DNA of 64,000 nucleotides, taken from positions 140,509 through 204,508 of the forward strand of contig NZ_CANMED010000008.1 in NCBI RefSeq assembly GCF_947496855.1. Reading direction: 5' to 3'. The notes under the pieces were generated by a model, which saw only the letters and a list, made by a program, of their open reading frames with translations, searched no databases and was not told where the DNA came from. Positions 53,755-63,089 of the stretch are shown piece after piece. This stretch comes from an uncultured Aquimarina sp. (GTDB lineage: Bacteria > Bacteroidota > Bacteroidia > Flavobacteriales > Flavobacteriaceae). The stretch's first letter is position 1. Every line of letters starts with the position of its first letter. The translations under genes and the position numbers were made by a program.

Positions 53755-53782
53755 GAGTAGTGAGTAGTGAGTAGTGAGTAGT
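53755..53782 (+). repeat. Four tandem copies of a 7-base repeat
   Basis: GAGTAGT repeated four times without interruption, starting 3 bases after the stop codon of the sigma-like gene. The number of copies could change by slippage. It lies outside any reading frame. Confidence 0.9.
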
Positions 53783-53940
53783 GGAAATTACTAAACTCTA
53801 ATTTATCAACATACGTACTTATTGTTTAATCAAAATATTTTTAGTATCTGAGTTTCGAAGCTTTCATTTTTTTACATTTCTTGTTGCTACTTTATCTTTA
53901 TAATTAGTACGCTGTACTTAATACTTTTTACTTCATGAAA

Positions 53941-55248
53941 CTACAATCCTTCTAACACCTCTCTCATTGCCTTTGCCTTAATCAAGCATTCCTCATATTC
54001 TTTATCAGGGTCAGATTTAGCTGTAATTGCTCCACCCACTGTATAAGAAACATATTGCTTTCTCTCATTATACAAAATACTTCTGATCACTACATTAAAA
54101 TCAAAATCTCCTTCCGGTGTAAAATATCCTACTGCCCCACTATATAAACCTCTTTTAGACTCCTCTAAATCTTCTATAATTTGCATAGCAGAAATTTTGG
54201 GAGCACCTGTCATACTACCCATCGGAAAAGTCGTTCTGATAACATCCACTGGTGAAACCTCTGAATCAATCTCCGAAACTACTGTAGATATCATCTGATG
54301 CACCTGTTTAAATGTATACACCTTGCATAGCTCTTCTACATTGACAGTACCTTTTAATGCCGTCCTAGAAAGATCATTTCTAACCAAATCTACTATCATC
54401 ACATTTTCTGATTGTTCTTTTGGGTCTTGCTCCAAAATAGAAACTAACTTTTTATCATCCTTAAATATAGTTGATCGTTTTGCAGTTCCTTTTATGGGCT
54501 GAGAAATAATTTTGTTCCCTTCTTTTCTCAAGTATCTTTCTGGTGATGCTGACAGCATGTACTGATCATTCATTCTGAAAAATGCAGCAAATGGTGGTTT
54601 CGATATTTGATTAAGATGATGATAGGTTTCTAAAGGAGCAATACAACTATTCTCTGCAAAAAACTCCTGACAGAAATTTGCTTCATAAATATCTCCTCGA
54701 TGAATATGAGTAAGCACTTGTTGGATTTTTTCCTTGTAAACATCCTTGGTTATTCGTAAACTTATTTTAACCTTACCACAATGAGAATTTTCACTAGAAA
54801 CGGCTATTGAGGATGGAAAATTTTCAATCAATTGGTAATCTTCATCCATTTCATCATCTACCATTCTTAGATATTGAACTTCTAATTTATTATCTTTAAG
54901 AAGGAATATTTTCTTAGGTTGAAAAAAATATAAATCTGGAAAATCAAGGTTATCGGTATTTTCGGAAGACAATTTTTCTACATCATTTTTTAAATCATAA
55001 GATAAATACCCAAAAATCCAATCTGCAGTTTGTTCCTGGTATTCTTTTAATTTATCGAAAGCAGTATAGTAATCTGTTTTTATCGAGGTAAAAGCATCAA
55101 CCGCTAGAATTGCATCATAGCTAGAATACTTCTGAGAATATGCATTGGAATCCAGCCATAAGATATCATCAAATTGTTGTGCCCATTGTAATAATTTGAT
55201 TTTAAATTCTGAAGAATTATCTAAAGTATATGTTCTGGTACTTCGCAC
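53941..55248 (-). CDS. pabB: Aminodeoxychorismate synthase component I
   Basis: 435 residues, chorismate-binding enzyme of the anthranilate synthase/PabB family. Conserved blocks: IHRGDIYEANFCQEF, SASPERYL, SQPIKGTAKR, MIVDLVRNDLSRTA, TTFPMGSMTGAPKISAMQII and AVGYFTPEGDFDFNVVIR, which carry the chorismate and magnesium sites. It makes aminodeoxychorismate for folate. Trp-operon partners are absent, which favours PabB over TrpE. Three bases separate it from the upstream flavin reductase gene. Confidence 0.9.
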   Translation of the reverse strand: MRSTRTYTLDNSSEFKIKLLQWAQQFDDILWLDSNAYSQKYSSYDAILAVDAFTSIKTDYYTAFDKLKEYQEQTADWIFGYLSYDLKNDVEKLSSENTDNLDFPDLYFFQPKKIFLLKDNKLEVQYLRMVDDEMDEDYQLIENFPSSIAVSSENSHCGKVKISLRITKDVYKEKIQQVLTHIHRGDIYEANFCQEFFAENSCIAPLETYHHLNQISKPPFAAFFRMNDQYMLSASPERYLRKEGNKIISQPIKGTAKRSTIFKDDKKLVSILEQDPKEQSENVMIVDLVRNDLSRTALKGTVNVEELCKVYTFKQVHQMISTVVSEIDSEVSPVDVIRTTFPMGSMTGAPKISAMQIIEDLEESKRGLYSGAVGYFTPEGDFDFNVVIRSILYNERKQYVSYTVGGAITAKSDPDKEYEECLIKAKAMREVLEGL

Positions 55249-55251
55249 GAG

Positions 55252-55791
55252 CTATTTAATCTGATGCGCAAAAGTACTTAGAACTTCCTTCAATCCCAAC
55301 AAAAGTGTCTCATCAGTAACCACTTTATCTTCTGAAGAAAAATTTATATGAAATGAAGGAAAACTAAAACTCTCTATAATCTCTCCTCCAAATCTTGGCA
55401 AAACATTTTTTGCAAATTCTAAAGAACTTACTCCACCTCGCTGGCCAGGAGAAGTACTCATTAATAATATTTTTTTTCCCTCCAGAAAATTACGATCCAA
55501 CCTGGATAACCAATCAATGACATTTTTGAAAAAAGCACTCCAACTACCATTATGTTCATTAACCGAAATAATCAAAGCGTCTGCTTCTGATATCTCTTGT
55601 TTTAGACCTAATGCCATTCCAGGAAAGCCATTCTCCTTTTCGACATCTTCACTATACATTGGCATTTGGTAATTAGCCAATTTCAGAACTTTAATTTTAT
55701 GATCCTTTATTTCTGAAGCAACATATTCTACAAGTTTATGATTAATTGAAGAATTACTATTAGAACCAGCAAAGGCTAGAATATTTTTCAT
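55252..55791 (-). CDS. NADPH-dependent FMN reductase-like protein
   Basis: 179 residues from the ATG at 55791; an in-frame upstream start at 55812 would add seven residues ahead of the conserved MKNILAFAGSNSNSS. That phosphate-binding loop and the GMALGLKQEISEADALIISV and SPGQRGGVSSLEFA blocks define the flavodoxin-like FMN reductase family. It reduces flavins or quinones with NAD(P)H in the cytoplasm. It lies three bases upstream of pabB, a pairing whose reason is unclear. Confidence 0.88.
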   Translation of the reverse strand: MKNILAFAGSNSNSSINHKLVEYVASEIKDHKIKVLKLANYQMPMYSEDVEKENGFPGMALGLKQEISEADALIISVNEHNGSWSAFFKNVIDWLSRLDRNFLEGKKILLMSTSPGQRGGVSSLEFAKNVLPRFGGEIIESFSFPSFHINFSSEDKVVTDETLLLGLKEVLSTFAHQIK

Positions 55792-56160
55792 TATCAATAA
55801 TTTTACCGCCAAAAGTAACTAAAATGGAAGCAGCTACAAAAAACATTAATCATTGGATTAAAGTGATCAGATTCAATTTGTCTTTATTTATTCAAAAAAA
55901 ATGTAAATATTATAGAAAACAAATTTTCTCTAATTGGAATAGTCAATTTTTAAGACAAGGAATTAAAGTGTAAATTTTATACTGTATATATAAAAAAATC
56001 TAGAAGGAAATTTAGCTCATCTTACACCTAATTATGATGAGTCGTTAGTTCTTATCTCTAAATATAAAGAATCTACAAACTCTTCAGTACCTATAAATTT
56101 AATTACGAGTGTTTATCTTAAATCAAAAAATCCAACCACTTGAGTGATTGGATTTTTTTG
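55792..56160. other. Intergenic region with a possible 49-codon frame and the tRNA terminator
   Basis: About 370 bases. A plus-strand ATG at 55824 opens 49 codons to a TAA at 55973; the product is basic and aromatic (begins MEAATKNINHWIKV) with no recognised family. Downstream, frame readings around 56005-56140 give protein-like text ending KSKNPTT but without a start, perhaps a gene remnant. The hairpin at 56125-56158 belongs to the tRNA. Coding status is uncertain. Confidence 0.3.
56125..56158 (-). terminator. Terminator downstream of tRNA-Pro
   Basis: AATCCAACCA (56129-56138) pairs with TGATTGGATT (56145-56154) with one mismatch (a G-U on the minus strand), flanked by A and T runs on both sides. 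It lies just past the 3' end of the minus-strand tRNA. Confidence 0.75.
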
Positions 56161-56235
56161 TCGGGGTGGCAGGATTCGAACCTGCGACCTCCTCGTCCCA
56201 AACGAGGCGCGATAACCGGGCTACGCTACACCCCG
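56161..56235 (-). tRNA. trnP: tRNA-Pro (UGG)
   Basis: 75 bases on the minus strand from 56235. Acceptor stem CGGGGTG/CACCCCG with discriminator A; D arm around GCGTAGCCCGGTTATCGC; anticodon stem CCTCG/CGAGG with loop TTTGGGA, anticodon TGG; T arm with GGTTCGAATCC. CCA is not encoded. A -7 box (TATATTTG) lies 25 bases upstream at 56267-56260 and a terminator follows. Confidence 0.96.
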
Positions 56236-56259
56236 AAATAGTTATCCTTTTTGCGGGTG

Positions 56260-56267
56260 CAAATATA
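56260..56267 (-). promoter_or_regulatory. -7 box of tRNA-Pro
   Basis: On the minus strand TATATTTG fits TAnnTTTG; its last base lies 24 bases before the tRNA 5' end. No clear -33 element is seen. Confidence 0.45.
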
Positions 56268-56308
56268 AGCAAACTCTTTTGTTAAAACCTATTATTTATT
56301 TAAAGATT

Positions 56309-56923
56309 TTATTTCAATATTCGTTTTAACTGAAGTTCTAATAAATACCCCAACTTATCATAGCATTCTCTAACTCTTTCTATATCTCCAAATTCTCCGT
56401 AAGCATAATTCCCAATTACCTTAGGCGTTTGTGTACTGTATACATATGAATCTGGCTGAGCCGTTTTTACAAATTTTAATGTTACTTCAAGCTTGCCTTC
56501 TTCTCTACCCACACTTGAACTACCTCCATATCCTGTATAAATCCAATCTGCTTCAATAATTAATGTATAGTTCGTTTCTTCTTCTATAGTTACGAATTTT
56601 AAATCGCTATACCTACTTAGTTTTTCGCTTACTCCTTCAATAAAAGCATTTCGCCAAGTTTCTTTCTTAGCAAACTCGTACGTCTCTAACCATTTTTCAC
56701 CTTTACGTTTATCAATTTTACCATACTTATTCTTCATGTTTTCAATAAACTCTTTTTCGGGATGAAGACTGTAAACAACAAGATCTTCAGGGAAAGTAAG
56801 TTTTACTGCAATCTTTGTTTCATTTTTTAAAAACTCCAGTTTTTTCTTATCGATTTTAATTCTTTGTGCAAAAGAAATTGTACTTACAAAAAGCAGAAAA
56901 AGGAAAATTATTTTTCTAAACAT
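56309..56923 (-). CDS. Exported protein of unknown function
   Basis: 204 residues. Signal peptide about 1-19 (LFLLFVSTISFAQ). The mature part is charged and contains alternating strands (LVVYSLHPEKEF, FVTIEEETNYTLIIEADWIY, KLEVTLKFVKTAQPDSYVYS) with an aromatic-Gly loop TGYGGSSSVGREEG. It lacks a lipobox, a membrane helix or a T9SS domain, so it is likely periplasmic. No family recognised. It lies upstream of the tRNA on the same strand, divergent from the TonB receptor gene. Confidence 0.75.
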   Translation of the reverse strand: MFRKIIFLFLLFVSTISFAQRIKIDKKKLEFLKNETKIAVKLTFPEDLVVYSLHPEKEFIENMKNKYGKIDKRKGEKWLETYEFAKKETWRNAFIEGVSEKLSRYSDLKFVTIEEETNYTLIIEADWIYTGYGGSSSVGREEGKLEVTLKFVKTAQPDSYVYSTQTPKVIGNYAYGEFGDIERVRECYDKLGYLLELQLKRILK

Positions 56924-57031
56924 TGGATAACATATATAATTGGATTCGATTTTTGATCAGATTACAATTATAAGTTATTTTTAAGAATCGATACCTAATT
57001 AGTTTACGATATTTGAGCAAAATTTTACCTT

Positions 57032-59314
57032 TTGAAAAAAATAATAGTAGTCTTTTTCTTTTTTATCAATTATGTCACCAACGCCCAGTTTAACATTTCT
57101 GGATCAGTTATCGACAATACCACATTGACCCCTATAAAAAATGTTACTATAATAGATATAAAGACAGGAAATAAAACAATTTCTAATAATAATGGGAGTT
57201 TTAAACTTATAGGTACCGGAACTATTGAAATTTCTTTTTCAGGATATCAAACTAAAAAAATTATAGCCACTAATGGTCAAAACGTTACCATATACCTCAT
57301 TCCAGACATAAACCTATTACAAGAGGTAATAATCAACAGTCAATCCATTCCATTACAGGAGAAATATGCAACAGGTGCAGTTGCTATTGTAAAAAAACAA
57401 GAAATTGAACGCGGTAATACTATTGAGTTATACCCTATTCTAAATAAAGTCCCCGGAGTTTTCATGCAAAACGGTACACTTAATACCAATCGGATTACCA
57501 TACGAGGAATCGGTGCAAGAAATTTGTTCGGTACAGCAAACATCAGAACATACTTTGGAGATATACCGCTAACCGATGGGAATGGAGAATCATCTATTGA
57601 AGATCTGGAACTAGCTTCAATTTCAAGAATTGATATTCATAAAGGACCTTCGTCCAGCAATCATGGCGTTGGTTTAGGAGGAACTATCTTGTTGAAACCG
57701 GAATTTATAGATCGCCAAGCTACAGAGGCTTTCTTTTCTAGCTCTTTAGGAAGTTACGGATTAAGCAGAAATATTGCAAAAATTGCTGTTGGAGGAAAAA
57801 AATCGACCGTTAATATCATTTATAGTAATAATCATTTTGATGGATATCGAGATAACAACACTTACAATAGAAATACAGTTACAGCTACTTCTTCCATAGA
57901 TTTAGGAGAAAAAAATAACTTTTCCATTATTGCTAGTTATGTTGATTTAAAGGCGGGGATACCAAGCTCTTTGGATCAGGAAGATTTTGATAATAATCCA
58001 CGACAAGCTGCATTTACTTGGGGTAGATCCCAAGCATTTGAAGATGTTATCTATGGAGTTTTGGGACTGACCTGGAAACATAACTACAATACTTCTTTTT
58101 CTCATCATACCAGTATATTTACTTCTTTTAGAAATAACTATGAACCAAGACCATTCAATATTTTAAAAGAAAAATCCAATACGGTTGGTATTAGAAGTAG
58201 AGTTGTTGGTAGTTCCACGCTATTCAAAAAAAACTGGAATTGGACAGCTGGCGGTGAACTTTTTTTAGACTTTTACAATAGTAAAACTTTTGATAATCTA
58301 TATGAAGATTTTCCTGTCGGCACTGGTAGTGTTTTAGGTAATCAAAGCTCTGATCTTGATGAAAAAAGGAATTATTATAATCTTTTTGTAGAAACTAATG
58401 TAAAACTAAGTGATAGACTTCGATTTAATTTTGGAATACATCTAAACCAAACATTTTTTGATATTGATGATGAATTTTTAGATGATGGTAATGATAGTTC
58501 TGGAAACTTTGATTTTGATCCAATTCTCTCTCCAAAAGTTGGAGCGAATTACCAATTAAACAATAATTTCATTCTTTTCGGAAACGTAGCTCACGGGTTC
58601 TCCACTCCTACTACTTCAGAAACTTTATTACCAGATGGCGAATTCAATCCAGACATACAACCAGAAATCGGATGGAACTATGAAATTGGTACTCGTTATA
58701 ATTTTTTTAAACACAAATTATACGGCTCCATTGCTGCATACTCCCTGAGAGTTAAAGATTTATTAGTAGCAAGAAGAACTGAAGAAGATAATTTCTTTGC
58801 AATAAATGCTGGAAAAACAATTCATAACGGAATAGAAGGAACACTAAACTACAACCTACTTAAATCCAATCAAACACAGCTTAATTTATTTATAAATGCA
58901 TCTATCAATAATTATAAATTTAATAATTTTATAGACCTAGACTCGGATTTTTCTGGTAACGATATTACTGGTGTTCCTTCTCATACTATTAATTTAGGAA
59001 TTGACCTGATCACTAAAAAAGGAATTTATGGGAATCTTAATTTTCAGACTGTTGGTAAAATTCCTGCAAATGATCAGAATACTGTATTTAATGACCATTA
59101 TGAATTATTACACGGCAAGATAGGATACAAAAAAAATATTAGTAAATACATCTCCTATGATATCTTTTTAGGCGCTAATAATATTTTGGACACAAAGTAC
59201 GCATCACAACTACAGATTAATGCCAGAGGCTTTGGAAGCAATGCTCCTAGGTATTTTTATCCAGGGATACCTTTTAATATATATGGAGGCATTAACATAA
59301 AATATAGATTATAA
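57032..59314 (+). CDS. TonB-dependent receptor linked to PQQ-type dehydrogenase
   Basis: 760 residues starting at a TTG; no ATG lies before the clear signal peptide KKIIVVFFFFINYVTNAQ. An N-terminal carboxypeptidase-like domain (ISGSVIDNTTLTPIKNVTI, about 20-95) is followed by a plug with LQEVIINSQSIPLQEKYATG, RITIRGIGARNLFGTANIR and IEDLELASISRIDIHKGPSS, then a barrel ending NIYGGINIKYRL. Not SusC-like, and no SusD partner. A sugar dehydrogenase of the PQQ-dependent type and a cytochrome c follow in the same direction after short gaps, so the receptor may import PQQ (an uptake role known for PqqU in E. coli) or the sugar. Function inferred from context. Confidence 0.85.
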   Translation: MKKIIVVFFFFINYVTNAQFNISGSVIDNTTLTPIKNVTIIDIKTGNKTISNNNGSFKLIGTGTIEISFSGYQTKKIIATNGQNVTIYLIPDINLLQEVIINSQSIPLQEKYATGAVAIVKKQEIERGNTIELYPILNKVPGVFMQNGTLNTNRITIRGIGARNLFGTANIRTYFGDIPLTDGNGESSIEDLELASISRIDIHKGPSSSNHGVGLGGTILLKPEFIDRQATEAFFSSSLGSYGLSRNIAKIAVGGKKSTVNIIYSNNHFDGYRDNNTYNRNTVTATSSIDLGEKNNFSIIASYVDLKAGIPSSLDQEDFDNNPRQAAFTWGRSQAFEDVIYGVLGLTWKHNYNTSFSHHTSIFTSFRNNYEPRPFNILKEKSNTVGIRSRVVGSSTLFKKNWNWTAGGELFLDFYNSKTFDNLYEDFPVGTGSVLGNQSSDLDEKRNYYNLFVETNVKLSDRLRFNFGIHLNQTFFDIDDEFLDDGNDSSGNFDFDPILSPKVGANYQLNNNFILFGNVAHGFSTPTTSETLLPDGEFNPDIQPEIGWNYEIGTRYNFFKHKLYGSIAAYSLRVKDLLVARRTEEDNFFAINAGKTIHNGIEGTLNYNLLKSNQTQLNLFINASINNYKFNNFIDLDSDFSGNDITGVPSHTINLGIDLITKKGIYGNLNFQTVGKIPANDQNTVFNDHYELLHGKIGYKKNISKYISYDIFLGANNILDTKYASQLQINARGFGSNAPRYFYPGIPFNIYGGINIKYRL

Positions 59315-59349
59315 AAAAATTTTATTTGTAATTTTCAGAAGTAAACTCA

Positions 59350-60480
59350 ATGATCACAATGAAGAATTTTGTATTTCTAAAAATAGTACTATTAAGCACC
59401 CTACTTTCTTGCGCCCAAGAAAAGAAAAATGATATCCAAATAGATGCTGATCCCAAAAATTATACTACCGAAATTATTGTTCCTGATTTACAAATTCCAT
59501 GGGGCATGGCCTGGTTACCAGACGGAAGTATACTAATTACAGAAAAAAGTGGTGAATTAATTCATTATAAAGATGGAACAAAAACTCAAATTGGTAACGT
59601 ACCTGAAGTTTATAATCGTAATCAAGGTGGATTATTAGATATTGAACTTCATCCAAAATACAGTGAAAATGGATGGTTATATCTTACATATTCTTCTAAA
59701 GAAGGGACGGAAAAAGGAGGACACACTGCATTAATAAGAGCAAAACTCCAAAATAATCAATTAACTTCTATAGAAAAATTATATAAGGGAACTCCCAATA
59801 CAACTCGCGGACACCATTTTGGATCAAGAATAGAATTTGATAATGAAGGTTATCTTTATTTTAGTATTGGAGATCGGGGAAATAGAGACGAAAATCCACA
59901 AAATATCACCAGAGATGGTGGAAAAGTATATAGATTAAACGATGATGGAAGCATTCCCGATGACAATCCTTTCGTTAACGAAAATGGAGCCAAAAAAGCA
60001 ATCTTCTCTTATGGACATAGAAACCCTCAAGGCATGGCGATCAATCCTATAGATGGTAGAATATGGGTTCACGAGCACGGTCCAAAAGGAGGAGATGAAA
60101 TTAATATTGTTAAAAAAGGAATAAACTACGGATGGCCCATTATTACATATGGAATTAATTATAGCGGATCTTCTATTACGGACATAACCAATAAAGAAGG
60201 TATGGAACAACCTATATATTACTGGACTCCTTCTATTGCTCCAAGCGGAATGGACTTTATAACTAGTGACAAATATACTGATTGGAAAAATGATCTATTG
60301 GTTGGTTCATTAAAATTTCAATATTTGGAATTAGTAGAACTTGATAAAGATCAAGTAATCGGCAGAAAAAAAATAATGAAAGATATTGGCCGAGTACGTA
60401 ATGTGCGTCAAGGTCCAGATGGGTATATTTATGTTGCTGTAGAAAACAAAGGAATTCTAAAAATTATCCCAAAATCATAA
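59350..60480 (+). CDS. PQQ-dependent sugar dehydrogenase (aldose sugar dehydrogenase-like) lipoprotein
   Basis: 376 residues; a second ATG at 59359 is equally good. Lipoprotein signal with Cys in LLSCAQEKK. Six-bladed beta-propeller of the soluble glucose/aldose dehydrogenase family: WGMAWLPDGSILITEKSGEL, GLLDIELHPKYSENGWLYL, FGSRIEFDNEGYLYFSIGDR, FSYGHRNPQGMAINP and WVHEHGPKGGDEINI hold the likely catalytic His and PQQ/Ca sites. It oxidises a sugar in the periplasm and passes electrons to a cytochrome, which the next gene supplies, starting at or next to this stop codon. PQQ biosynthesis genes are not in the window. Confidence 0.9.
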   Translation: MITMKNFVFLKIVLLSTLLSCAQEKKNDIQIDADPKNYTTEIIVPDLQIPWGMAWLPDGSILITEKSGELIHYKDGTKTQIGNVPEVYNRNQGGLLDIELHPKYSENGWLYLTYSSKEGTEKGGHTALIRAKLQNNQLTSIEKLYKGTPNTTRGHHFGSRIEFDNEGYLYFSIGDRGNRDENPQNITRDGGKVYRLNDDGSIPDDNPFVNENGAKKAIFSYGHRNPQGMAINPIDGRIWVHEHGPKGGDEINIVKKGINYGWPIITYGINYSGSSITDITNKEGMEQPIYYWTPSIAPSGMDFITSDKYTDWKNDLLVGSLKFQYLELVELDKDQVIGRKKIMKDIGRVRNVRQGPDGYIYVAVENKGILKIIPKS

Positions 60481-60483
60481 TTG

Positions 60484-60966
60484 ATGTTTGTAAAATTAAA
60501 GATGAGAAAACGTTTAAAACAAATATTAATCCTAGAAGTTATTTCTATTATATTCTGTATTTCGGTATTAGCAAGACAAGGAAAACCAAACACCGAGTAT
60601 ATTGCGATTCTTCAATCGGGTGATCAAGAAACTGAACTTTCTAAGAGTATCGTTCGTGGTGAAGAGATTTATATTGATTTCTGTATGCAATGTCATTTAC
60701 ACGACGGTAAAGGAACTCCGAAGGTTTTTCCTCCTTTAGCAGGATCAGATTGGTTAGTAAACAAACGTAAAGAAAGTATTCATTCTATAAAATATGGGTT
60801 GAATGGCCCTATAACGGTTAACGGAGAATCATATAATAGTGCAATGACACCCTTAGGACTAGAAGACGAAGAAATTGCGGATGTCATGAACTACATTATG
60901 AACAGTTGGGGCAACAAACAAAAAAAGATGGTTACTACCGAAGAAGTTACTGCCATTAAGAAATAG
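60484..60966 (+). CDS. Periplasmic mono-heme cytochrome c
   Basis: 160 residues from the ATG at 60484, three bases after the stop of the dehydrogenase; a TTG at 60481 or ATG at 60502 are alternatives. Signal sequence about 7-30 (ILILEVISIIFCISVLA). The heme c motif CMQCH (Cys67, Cys70, His71) lies near the middle; the axial Met is probably in SAMTPLGLEDEEIADVMNYI. It most likely accepts electrons from the sugar dehydrogenase and passes them to the respiratory chain. Confidence 0.9.
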   Translation: MFVKLKMRKRLKQILILEVISIIFCISVLARQGKPNTEYIAILQSGDQETELSKSIVRGEEIYIDFCMQCHLHDGKGTPKVFPPLAGSDWLVNKRKESIHSIKYGLNGPITVNGESYNSAMTPLGLEDEEIADVMNYIMNSWGNKQKKMVTTEEVTAIKK

Positions 60967-61064
60967 TCATAACGACACTTCATTTCTATACTTTTCTCCT
61001 ATCACATATCTATTGGATCAAAAAAGAGACGTAACAATTGATACATACTTTACGTTATCGTTTA

Positions 61065-61072
61065 TATATTTG
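61065..61072 (+). promoter_or_regulatory. -7 box of the unknown gene at 61108
   Basis: TATATTTG matches TAnnTTTG, 35 bases before the ATG. A TTG at 61038-61040 lies 24 bases upstream of it, slightly longer than the usual spacing. Confidence 0.45.
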
Positions 61073-61107
61073 TAAAAAACGAAGAAAATTAGTGTGAACT
61101 GAGTTTT

Positions 61108-61860
61108 ATGAAATGGTTGCTATTTATTGTTTTATTCTCTATTAGTTATACGGCTTATAATCAGCAAACGGATTATGAATCACCTAACAGATATAGATTT
61201 AAATATAAATCCGTTGTATACAAGGGATCTAAAATGGATATAACAGCTCAGCTTAGAAAAATAAAAAACAGTCCTAAATTTTCTGGAATTCCAGAAGAGA
61301 TACAAACTGGACTTAATGAACTTTTTAAAGACGCTAAAAGTCAATTTTTTCCAAGAGTATATCGGAAAAAGGCAATCATATTCCTTAATGCTTTATATGA
61401 TTATGAGGAGTTTGTAATTATGTATAACGGAGCTCTTTATGATGTTGTTGAAAAATTAAAAAGAGATATGAAACGTATTGATTTTAAACTTGAAAGGCAA
61501 TACATCAAAGCAAAAACAGTAGTAGATAGGGCAAAAAAGAAAAACTCCAGAAACACAGAAGAAATTGATTCCTTAGACACTGAACGACAAAAAAGTCTAA
61601 TAAGATTGGCAAGTCATCGTTGGATGAAGAAAAAATTTGACGGGTATAAAGGCATAAATATTGTTGAAAATCCAGATGAACTTATTACAGAATTCAAAAA
61701 AGCTGAAGCTGCATATATATATTCCTTATTTCGAAAAAAAAGTGTAGATGAAATTAAGAAATATCTAGAAAGTGAGATTATTGATTTTTACTACAAAAAA
61801 GCAATAGTTGAGATTGATCCAGAAAAACTTGACCTTCAATACATCAATAAATATAACTAA
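61108..61860 (+). CDS. Exported basic protein of unknown function
   Basis: 250 residues. Signal peptide about 1-18 (FIVLFSISYTAYNQ). The mature part is mostly helical and rich in Lys (KRDMKRIDFKLERQYIKAKT, DRAKKKNSRNTEEIDSLDTE), with possible coiled coil near 115-165. No enzymatic motif, lipobox or T9SS domain. No family recognised; probably periplasmic. It has its own promoter and is not in an operon with the cytochrome. Confidence 0.7.
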   Translation: MKWLLFIVLFSISYTAYNQQTDYESPNRYRFKYKSVVYKGSKMDITAQLRKIKNSPKFSGIPEEIQTGLNELFKDAKSQFFPRVYRKKAIIFLNALYDYEEFVIMYNGALYDVVEKLKRDMKRIDFKLERQYIKAKTVVDRAKKKNSRNTEEIDSLDTERQKSLIRLASHRWMKKKFDGYKGINIVENPDELITEFKKAEAAYIYSLFRKKSVDEIKKYLESEIIDFYYKKAIVEIDPEKLDLQYINKYN

Positions 61861-61905
61861 GTAAAAGAATATTGTTAAAAATATTTTACTAGTTTGCATT
61901 CATAA

Positions 61906-62991
61906 ATGGCTATCTCTACTAAAACATATAAAATAATAGGATTAATGTCCGGAACCTCATTAGATGGTCTGGATATTGCCTATTGTGAAATAGAAAAACG
62001 GCAAGATTCCTGGACTTTTTCTATAGCTAAAACTAAGAACCTAGATTATGACTCAGAACTTAAAAATAAGTTAAAGAATACAATACATCTTGACCCTATT
62101 AACTTACTTGTCTTTCATAATCAATATGGAGTCTGGCTGGGTTCTCAGGTGAAACAATTTCTTGAGGAAAACAATTTGAAAATAGATTTCGTTTCGAGTC
62201 ACGGTCATACAGTTTATCATCAGCCAGAAATAGGATTAACCTATCAGATTGGCTCTGGTCAACATATCGCTAATTCATGTAATCAAAAAGTTATTTGTGA
62301 CTTTAGAACTAATGATGTTGCACTTGGTGGTCAAGGAGCCCCCTTAGTTCCCATCGGAGACCAGTTGCTATTTAGTAATTATGATTTTTGCCTCAACTTG
62401 GGTGGTATCAGTAATATTTCTTTCGAACTTAATAATAAAAGAATTGCTTATGATATTTCTCCAGCTAATATGTTACTAAATCTTATTTGCTCCAAAATAA
62501 ATCTTGAATATGATGATCGAGGAAAATTAGCCAAAACCGGAACATTAAACAAAAAAGTATTAGAAGATTTAGATGAATTGACATATTACAAAGAACCATA
62601 TCCCAAATCACTTGGATACGAATGGTTTGCTGAAAAAGTCGTTCCAATTATCAAAAACGCCAATGATTCTATTGAAAATTTATTATACACATCTGTTCAT
62701 CATATTGCATCGCAAATCTCTAATGCAATAAAAGAAACTGGTAAAAAAAATTCGTCACTCCTCATCACTGGTGGTGGTGCCAAAAATGACTTTTTGATAG
62801 AAATTTTACAACAAAAACTGCAAAAATTCTCTACAGTTGTTATACCTGGTACAAAAATCATTGATTATAAAGAGGCTTTAATTTTTGCATTCATGGGAGT
62901 ATTAAGAGATAGAAATGAGGTGAACTCCTTAAAATCTGTTACTGGCGCAAAAAAAGATTCTTCGTCAGGAGTTATCTACTATCCACATTAA
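61906..62991 (+). CDS. anmK: Anhydro-N-acetylmuramic acid kinase
   Basis: 361 residues, typical length. ASKHA fold with IGLMSGTSLDGLDIAYCEIE as phosphate-1 loop, SHGHTVYHQPEIGLTYQIGS, DFRTNDVALGGQGAPLVPIG (substrate region), NLGGISNISF as phosphate-2 loop and LITGGGAKNDFL (adenosine). It opens the anhydro bond of recycled anhydro-MurNAc and phosphorylates it to MurNAc-6-phosphate in peptidoglycan recycling. udk follows at 63090. Confidence 0.96.
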   Translation: MAISTKTYKIIGLMSGTSLDGLDIAYCEIEKRQDSWTFSIAKTKNLDYDSELKNKLKNTIHLDPINLLVFHNQYGVWLGSQVKQFLEENNLKIDFVSSHGHTVYHQPEIGLTYQIGSGQHIANSCNQKVICDFRTNDVALGGQGAPLVPIGDQLLFSNYDFCLNLGGISNISFELNNKRIAYDISPANMLLNLICSKINLEYDDRGKLAKTGTLNKKVLEDLDELTYYKEPYPKSLGYEWFAEKVVPIIKNANDSIENLLYTSVHHIASQISNAIKETGKKNSSLLITGGGAKNDFLIEILQQKLQKFSTVVIPGTKIIDYKEALIFAFMGVLRDRNEVNSLKSVTGAKKDSSSGVIYYPH

Positions 62992-63063
62992 TGTTTCAAC
63001 CCATTCAAACTTTTTATAAAAAACTCTATCGATCAAAAAACTCGATAACTCAATAACTATTTC

Positions 63064-63071
63064 TAAATTTG
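63064..63071 (+). promoter_or_regulatory. -7 box of udk
   Basis: TAAATTTG matches TAnnTTTG, 18 bases before the ATG at 63090. No -33 TTG at the expected distance. Confidence 0.4.
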
Positions 63072-63089
63072 TCAAAAAAATAATTGGGA

